From assembly GCA_947168325.1 (NCBI GenBank), contig CAMVLN010000018.1:1-16885 (forward strand): 16,885 bases of DNA, in the 5' to 3' direction. Below, in pieces: positions 13,508 to 16,885 of the stretch (position 1 is its first letter; each line of letters begins with the position of its first letter). The position numbers and the translations under genes are program-made. A model generated the notes under the pieces. It was given only the letters and a program-made list of their open reading frames with translations. It ran no database searches and was not told the origin of the DNA. The stretch comes from an uncultured Elusimicrobia bacterium (lineage in GTDB: Bacteria > Elusimicrobiota > Endomicrobiia > Endomicrobiales > Endomicrobiaceae).

Positions 13508-15166
13508 TTGATTACATCTTTGAATATTAGAAATTATGCATTAATAGAAAACCTTAATATAGATTTTACAAAAGGGCTTACTGTTATTACAGGTGAAACC
13601 GGTGCAGGGAAATCAATAATTATAGACTCAATAGATTTATTGTTAGGTCAAAGAGCAAATTCTAGCATAATAAGGACAGGTGCAAACTCTTGTGTAATTA
13701 GTGCCACATTTGATATATCAAAAAATATTAAAGCAAAAAATGTTCTTGCTGATTTATCTATAGAATATGAAAATGAAATAATTATTAGAAGGCAAATTGA
13801 TATATCCGCAAAAAGTAAAGCATATATAAATGATATTCCTGTAAGTGTAAGTAGCCTTTTAAATATAGGGAAATATTTGGTTGATTTTTATGCCCAAAAT
13901 AAAAGCAATATGTTGTTTGAAGAAAGTTATCAAAGACAAATAATTGATAGTATTGCAGCTAATGATAGCTTACTTAGTAAATTATCGGTTAAATATGATG
14001 AGTTAGAAAAATTAAATTCTAAAAAAGAAGATATAGAAAAATCTAACACAGATAGAGAGAAAATATTAGATTTGTATAAATATCAAATACAAGAGATAAA
14101 AAAAGCAAATTTAAGTGTTGATGAGGAAGAAAATATAGAAAAAGATTTGCCAAAACTTAAAAATGCAGAAAAAATACAAAATATAACAAAAGAAATGATT
14201 TCAATATTGTATAAACAGGATAATTCAATAATTGATAATCTTTCAACAATTGCCAAACAAATTGATTTGTTGCAAAAATATGGAGTAAATATTGATAATA
14301 TTTCAAAAAATATAAATTTATCAATTAGTCAACTAGAGGATGTTTATAGAGAAATAGAAGAAATATATAGTGATATAGATGTTTCTTCTGAAGCATTAGA
14401 TTTAATGTTGGAAAGACAACAATTAATAAAAAAATTAAAATCAAAATATGGAAAAACTATTCAAGGAATTATTGATTATTGTGTGGATTTGGAAGAGAAG
14501 GTAAAAACTCTTGAAAACTATGATATAAATATAGAAAAAGTTCAAAAAGAAATTGATGAGCTTTTAAAAGAAATTATAAAAATTTGTGAAGAAATATCAA
14601 GCAACAGAAAGAAAGCATCTTGCCATATTTCAAAAAAAATTATGTTGGAACTTGAAGATTTAAATATGAAAAATTCTCAATTTGAAATTGCATTAGAAAA
14701 AAAAGAAATAACTAGAACAGGTTTTGATAAATTGGAGTTTATGTTTAGTGCAAATAAAGGAGAAAAACTTTATCCTATAGCTCTTGTTGCCTCCGGTGGA
14801 GAAATTTCAAGGTTAATGTTGGCATTATCTACTACAATATCAGAAAATTATAATGTTGATACAATAATTTTTGATGAAATTGACACTGGAACTAGTGGAA
14901 AGACCGGTGATAAAATAGGAAAAAAATTAAAAAGTTTATCTAAAAATAGACAAGTAATTTCCATTTCACATTTGGCACAAATTGCATCAAGTGCAAACAA
15001 CCATATAAAAATATACAAAGAAACTCAACAAGATAGAAATATTACAAAAGCAAAAATTTTAAATCAAAAAGAAAGAATAGAAGAAATTGCAAAAATAATT
15101 TCTGGAGAACAAATTACAGAACATGCTTTAAAGCATGCAGAAGAAATGCTTAATTGTAATAAATAG
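13508..15166 (+). CDS. recN: DNA repair protein RecN
   Basis: SMC-like ATPase that helps double-strand-break repair by holding DNA ends or sisters together. The product is 552 residues. It begins with a TTG codon, immediately after the nadK TAG; the first residues ITSLNIRNYALIENLNIDF match RecN starts, and GGGGTG 5 bases upstream acts as SD. Walker A is GETGAGKSII (30-39). The long lysine/glutamate-rich middle (about 160-380) is the coiled coil. The ABC signature is LVASGGEISRLMLAL and Walker B is IIFDEIDTGTSGKTG, followed by ISHLAQIAS. The usual HGQ of the Q-loop region is YAQ here (VDFYAQNKS). A perfect dyad, CATGCTTTAAAGCATG (15122-15137), lies in its last codons. Confidence 0.97.
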   Translation: MITSLNIRNYALIENLNIDFTKGLTVITGETGAGKSIIIDSIDLLLGQRANSSIIRTGANSCVISATFDISKNIKAKNVLADLSIEYENEIIIRRQIDISAKSKAYINDIPVSVSSLLNIGKYLVDFYAQNKSNMLFEESYQRQIIDSIAANDSLLSKLSVKYDELEKLNSKKEDIEKSNTDREKILDLYKYQIQEIKKANLSVDEEENIEKDLPKLKNAEKIQNITKEMISILYKQDNSIIDNLSTIAKQIDLLQKYGVNIDNISKNINLSISQLEDVYREIEEIYSDIDVSSEALDLMLERQQLIKKLKSKYGKTIQGIIDYCVDLEEKVKTLENYDINIEKVQKEIDELLKEIIKICEEISSNRKKASCHISKKIMLELEDLNMKNSQFEIALEKKEITRTGFDKLEFMFSANKGEKLYPIALVASGGEISRLMLALSTTISENYNVDTIIFDEIDTGTSGKTGDKIGKKLKSLSKNRQVISISHLAQIASSANNHIKIYKETQQDRNITKAKILNQKERIEEIAKIISGEQITEHALKHAEEMLNCNK

Positions 15167-15195
15167 ATTTTTTGCTTATAATTTTGCTGCATGCT
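15132..15195. repeat. 9-bp inverted repeat flanking the recN stop
   Basis: AGCATGCAG (15132-15140) and CTGCATGCT (15187-15195) are perfect inverted copies 46 bases apart around the recN stop. The spacing is long for a terminator; it may be a 3' structure or chance. Confidence 0.25.
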
Positions 15196-15225
15196 ATATA
15201 CTAAACATAATGTTTGAAGAGTTAC

Positions 15226-15285
15226 TATAGAAGTTCAAGCACAAATTTAACTACAGTGAATAAAAAAGTTAATAATAACAAATAG
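15226..15285 (+). repeat. Solo IS terminus, copy C (degenerate)
   Basis: TATAGAAGTTCAAGCACAAA and what follows align without gaps to the IS end at 16563 for about 53 bases, with roughly two thirds identical, including the AATAAAAAAG / TTAATAA core. No transposase follows. TGTTTGAA at 15211-15218 lies in inverted orientation to its TTCAAGCA. It is an old IS scar between recN and the transporter gene. Confidence 0.55.
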
Positions 15286-15334
15286 TCAAATATGTTATGA
15301 GTGACTACACTAAATATATTTTTGCCACTTTTTT

Positions 15335-15343
15335 TGATATAAT
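15335..15343 (+). promoter_or_regulatory. Extended -10 promoter for the EamA gene
   Basis: TGATATAAT contains TATAAT preceded by the TGn extension, which can work with a poor -35. It lies 22 bases before the ATG at 15366. Confidence 0.5.
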
Positions 15344-15365
15344 CTATAAATCATTATTTTAGCGG

Positions 15366-16247
15366 ATGATTATGAAAAAAGCAACAAGAATAGGTTTTAT
15401 TGATGCAATAATATCTTCTATATGTTATGGCTTATATCCGTTATTTGCCATACTGCTATATAATACAGGATCATCTATAGTTAACTCACTGTTTTATAGA
15501 TATTTAATTGCCTTTATAATTTATTTATATATATTAAAAGTTCATAAAAAAATAAGCCTTTACATAAATTTCAAAGAATTTGTGTCATTATTTTTTGTAG
15601 GTATTACTTTTGCGGCATCTTCTTTTGCTTTGTTTATTGCTTTAAAATACATAGATTCAGGAATAGCTTGTACAATAGTGTTTGTTTATCCAGTAATTGT
15701 GGCTTTAGTTATGGCACTTTTTTTCCATGAAAAGCTTACAAAAACAGCAGTTATTTCTATTGTTTGTGCTTTTTTTGGTGTTGCACTTTTAAATTATGCT
15801 GAAAATATACATAGTAATGACAAAATTTTAGGTTTTGTTTTTTCTTTATGTGGTGCATTAATGTATGCTTTATATATGATATTTGTTAAAACAATAAAAA
15901 GTATAAAATATATGCAAACAGAAAAAGTAACCTTTTATGTTATGCTTTAAGGAACACTTTTTTATTTTATATTTTTAAGATTTGGACTTGATTTCCAGTT
16001 GCTTACAAAACCTAATCAATTGATATATGTTTTAGGGCTTGCAATAATACCTACAATAGTTGCAATAGAAACGGTAAATATTGCAATAAAACTTATAGGT
16101 GCTACAAAAACATCAATAATAGGGGCACTTGAACCTCTTACTGCAATAATAGTTGGAGTTTTAGTTTTTAATGAACAGATTTCCCTATTTAATATGCTTG
16201 GTTTTTTGTTGGTTATTATTGGAATATTCTTGGTAGTTAAAAAGTAA
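15366..16247 (+). pseudogene. EamA/DMT-family transporter with one in-frame stop
   Basis: A single frame of 294 codons encodes a drug/metabolite transporter-like membrane protein, interrupted only by TAA at 15948-15950 (codon 195). The first part (194 residues) holds the first EamA repeat, with segments such as ALFIALKYIDSGIACTIVFV and FFGVALLNY, and begins the second repeat with FVFSLCGALMYALYMIFV. After the stop the same frame continues GTLFYFIFLRFG, then ETVNIAIKLIGATKTSIIGALEPL and FLLVIIGIFLVVKK, completing a ten-helix protein of normal length. No other damage is seen, so the lesion is recent, a read error, or the halves are made separately. Substrate is unknown. The start is ATG 15366 or 15372; the SD is weak for both. 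Confidence 0.85.
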
Positions 16248-16251
16248 ATTT

Positions 16252-16269
16252 TTGGCATAATTGGCATAA
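16252..16269. repeat. Two tandem copies of TTGGCATAA
   Basis: TTGGCATAA occurs twice head-to-tail (16252-16260, 16261-16269), 5 bases after the transporter stop. It may be a replication-slippage duplication; no function is visible. Confidence 0.6.
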
Positions 16270-16562
16270 CAAATCAAGTCTTATCTTCATTAAGATCGCA
16301 TGGTTTAGTTTATATTTTTTTATTTTTCAAACTTCAAATGTCGATTTTTATATATTTTTGTTTAAAATTTTTCAATTAACATCTAAACTTATGTCATTAC
16401 TTTTGCACATTACATTTTATTGATAAATTTAAATAATAAAAATAAACTTCACTATTAATTTAAAAATATATAAGTCTTTGAATATAAGTTAAGCAACCAT
16501 AAAACATATTGCCTTTCAGTAAAATTGCCAAAATTATCTTTTCCACACAACATAATTATTTC
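16270..16562. other. Non-coding AT-rich stretch
   Basis: I see no supportable gene, RNA or repeat. The frames give only short Phe/Ile/Asn/Lys-rich runs without starts or SD sites. A minus-strand run beginning near 16550 (MLCGKDNFGNF) is too short to assign. Confidence 0.5.
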
Positions 16563-16668
16563 TGTAAAAGTTCAAACACAAAATGGACACAAAGAAGTAA
16601 AAAAGCTAATAAATACAAAAAAGAGAGTTATTAGTAAAAAAAGTGTAGAAGGGGTTCAAAGTTCCTTA
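16563..16668 (+). repeat. Solo IS terminus, copy B
   Basis: TGTAAAAGTTCAAACACAAAATGGAC starts a segment closely matching copy A (reverse complement of 12143-12214), through AAGTAAAAAAGCTAATAAATA and on into the first transposase codons (TTATTAGTAAAAAAAGTG, GAAGGGGTTCAAA). The leader stem is kept as CTAATAA / TTATTAG. Similarity is lost after about 16668 and no transposase follows, so the rest of the element is deleted. Confidence 0.65.
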
Positions 16669-16735
16669 TGTTTCTGAATAAGTTTATATAAAACACATAA
16701 AAAATAAAAATTTCTTTCAATATTATAATTCTTCA

Positions 16736-16885
16736 TCACTTATAACTATATATTAATGTTTTTGTAAAAAAAAGAATTATATTTTTTAATAATTGATTAT
16801 CTGATGATAAAATTTCAATAAAAAGGGATATAACTATTTTTAATAATACTACACATAATACATTTTTTAATATGGTCTCATTGCC
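16736..16885 (-). CDS. Possible 3' end of a gene entering from the right edge
   Basis: The minus strand is open for 49 codons from the window edge to TGA at 16738-16736, while the other two minus frames close at once. The predicted end is hydrophobic (VLCVVLLKIVISLFIEIL) and matches nothing I recognise. In DNA this AT-rich, 49 open codons is longer than chance usually gives, but the evidence is thin and it may be non-coding. Confidence 0.25.
   Translation of the reverse strand, partial: GNETILKNVLCVVLLKIVISLFIEILSSDNQLLKNIILFFTKTLIYSYK

Noticed and set aside
15948..15950. Stop-codon recoding of TAA in the transporter gene
   Set aside because: TAA ends several intact genes here, including the thioesterase and the ATPase, and no recoding structure is evident; a nonsense mutation is simpler.
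16287..16440. A plus-strand hydrophobic run after the transporter
   Set aside because: It lacks an ATG near its beginning and an SD, and its Phe/Ile/Leu composition is what AT-rich non-coding DNA gives.
16450..16550. Minus-strand MLCGKDNF... run as an ISAs1-type transposase scrap
   Set aside because: About 32 codons with only a vague resemblance; not enough to assign.
1..16885. CRISPR arrays, tRNA or rRNA genes
   Set aside because: No regularly spaced repeats, no T-loop GTTCGA-type motifs with cloverleaf pairing, and no rRNA-like segments were found by reading.

Overview
The window is very A+T-rich, with A/T-ending codons and dense, short-spaced genes. Shine-Dalgarno (SD) sites (GGAG/AGGAG) precede many genes, and the machinery is bacterial: FtsA/FtsQ, MurB and Ddl for peptidoglycan and division, bL19 and bS16, UvrB, RecN. 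Compact housekeeping operons alongside decayed insertion sequences and a nonsense-mutated transporter suggest a host-associated bacterium with a slowly eroding genome. The murB-ddl-ftsQ-ftsA order, the rpsP-khpA-rimM-trmD-rplS-rnhB order and the flavour of the proteins recall Elusimicrobiota (Endomicrobium-like lineages). That placement is an inference from memory; another AT-rich phylum such as Fusobacteriota is not excluded.

Layout. (1) 1-3632, minus strand: a wall/division operon read murB, ddl, ftsQ, ftsA, with ftsA running off the left edge. (2) 3767-6238, minus strand: a three-gene run of an OLD/AAA_21-type ABC ATPase, a DUF4276 Toprim-like protein and an acyl-ACP thioesterase. The first two form a translationally coupled pair resembling split ATPase/Toprim defence modules. 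(3) 6388-8436, plus strand: uvrB, divergent from the ATPase. (4) 8461-11133, minus strand: the rpsP-khpA-rimM-trmD-rplS-rnhB ribosome/tRNA-maturation operon, driven by a near-consensus promoter at 11189-11217. Its RimM lacks the N-terminal domain. (5) 11214-12623: two decayed DDE/rve transposases of different families in opposite orientation. (6) 12686-15166, plus strand: nadK and recN, directly abutting. (7) 15366-16247, plus strand: an EamA/DMT transporter gene interrupted by one in-frame stop. (8) 16248-16885: mostly non-coding, with a solo IS end and possibly the 3' end of a minus-strand gene entering from the right.

Functionally, MurB and Ddl supply cytoplasmic precursors for wall synthesis and FtsQ/FtsA belong to the division machine. 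The rpsP operon joins ribosomal proteins, a KH RNA-binding protein, 16S maturation (RimM-like) and tRNA m1G37 methylation. UvrB, RecN and RNase HII are genome-maintenance enzymes. The least ordinary features are the ATPase/DUF4276 pair, the PRC-barrel-only RimM, a possible ATT start for rnhB, and three copies of one IS terminus, two of which share a leader hairpin.
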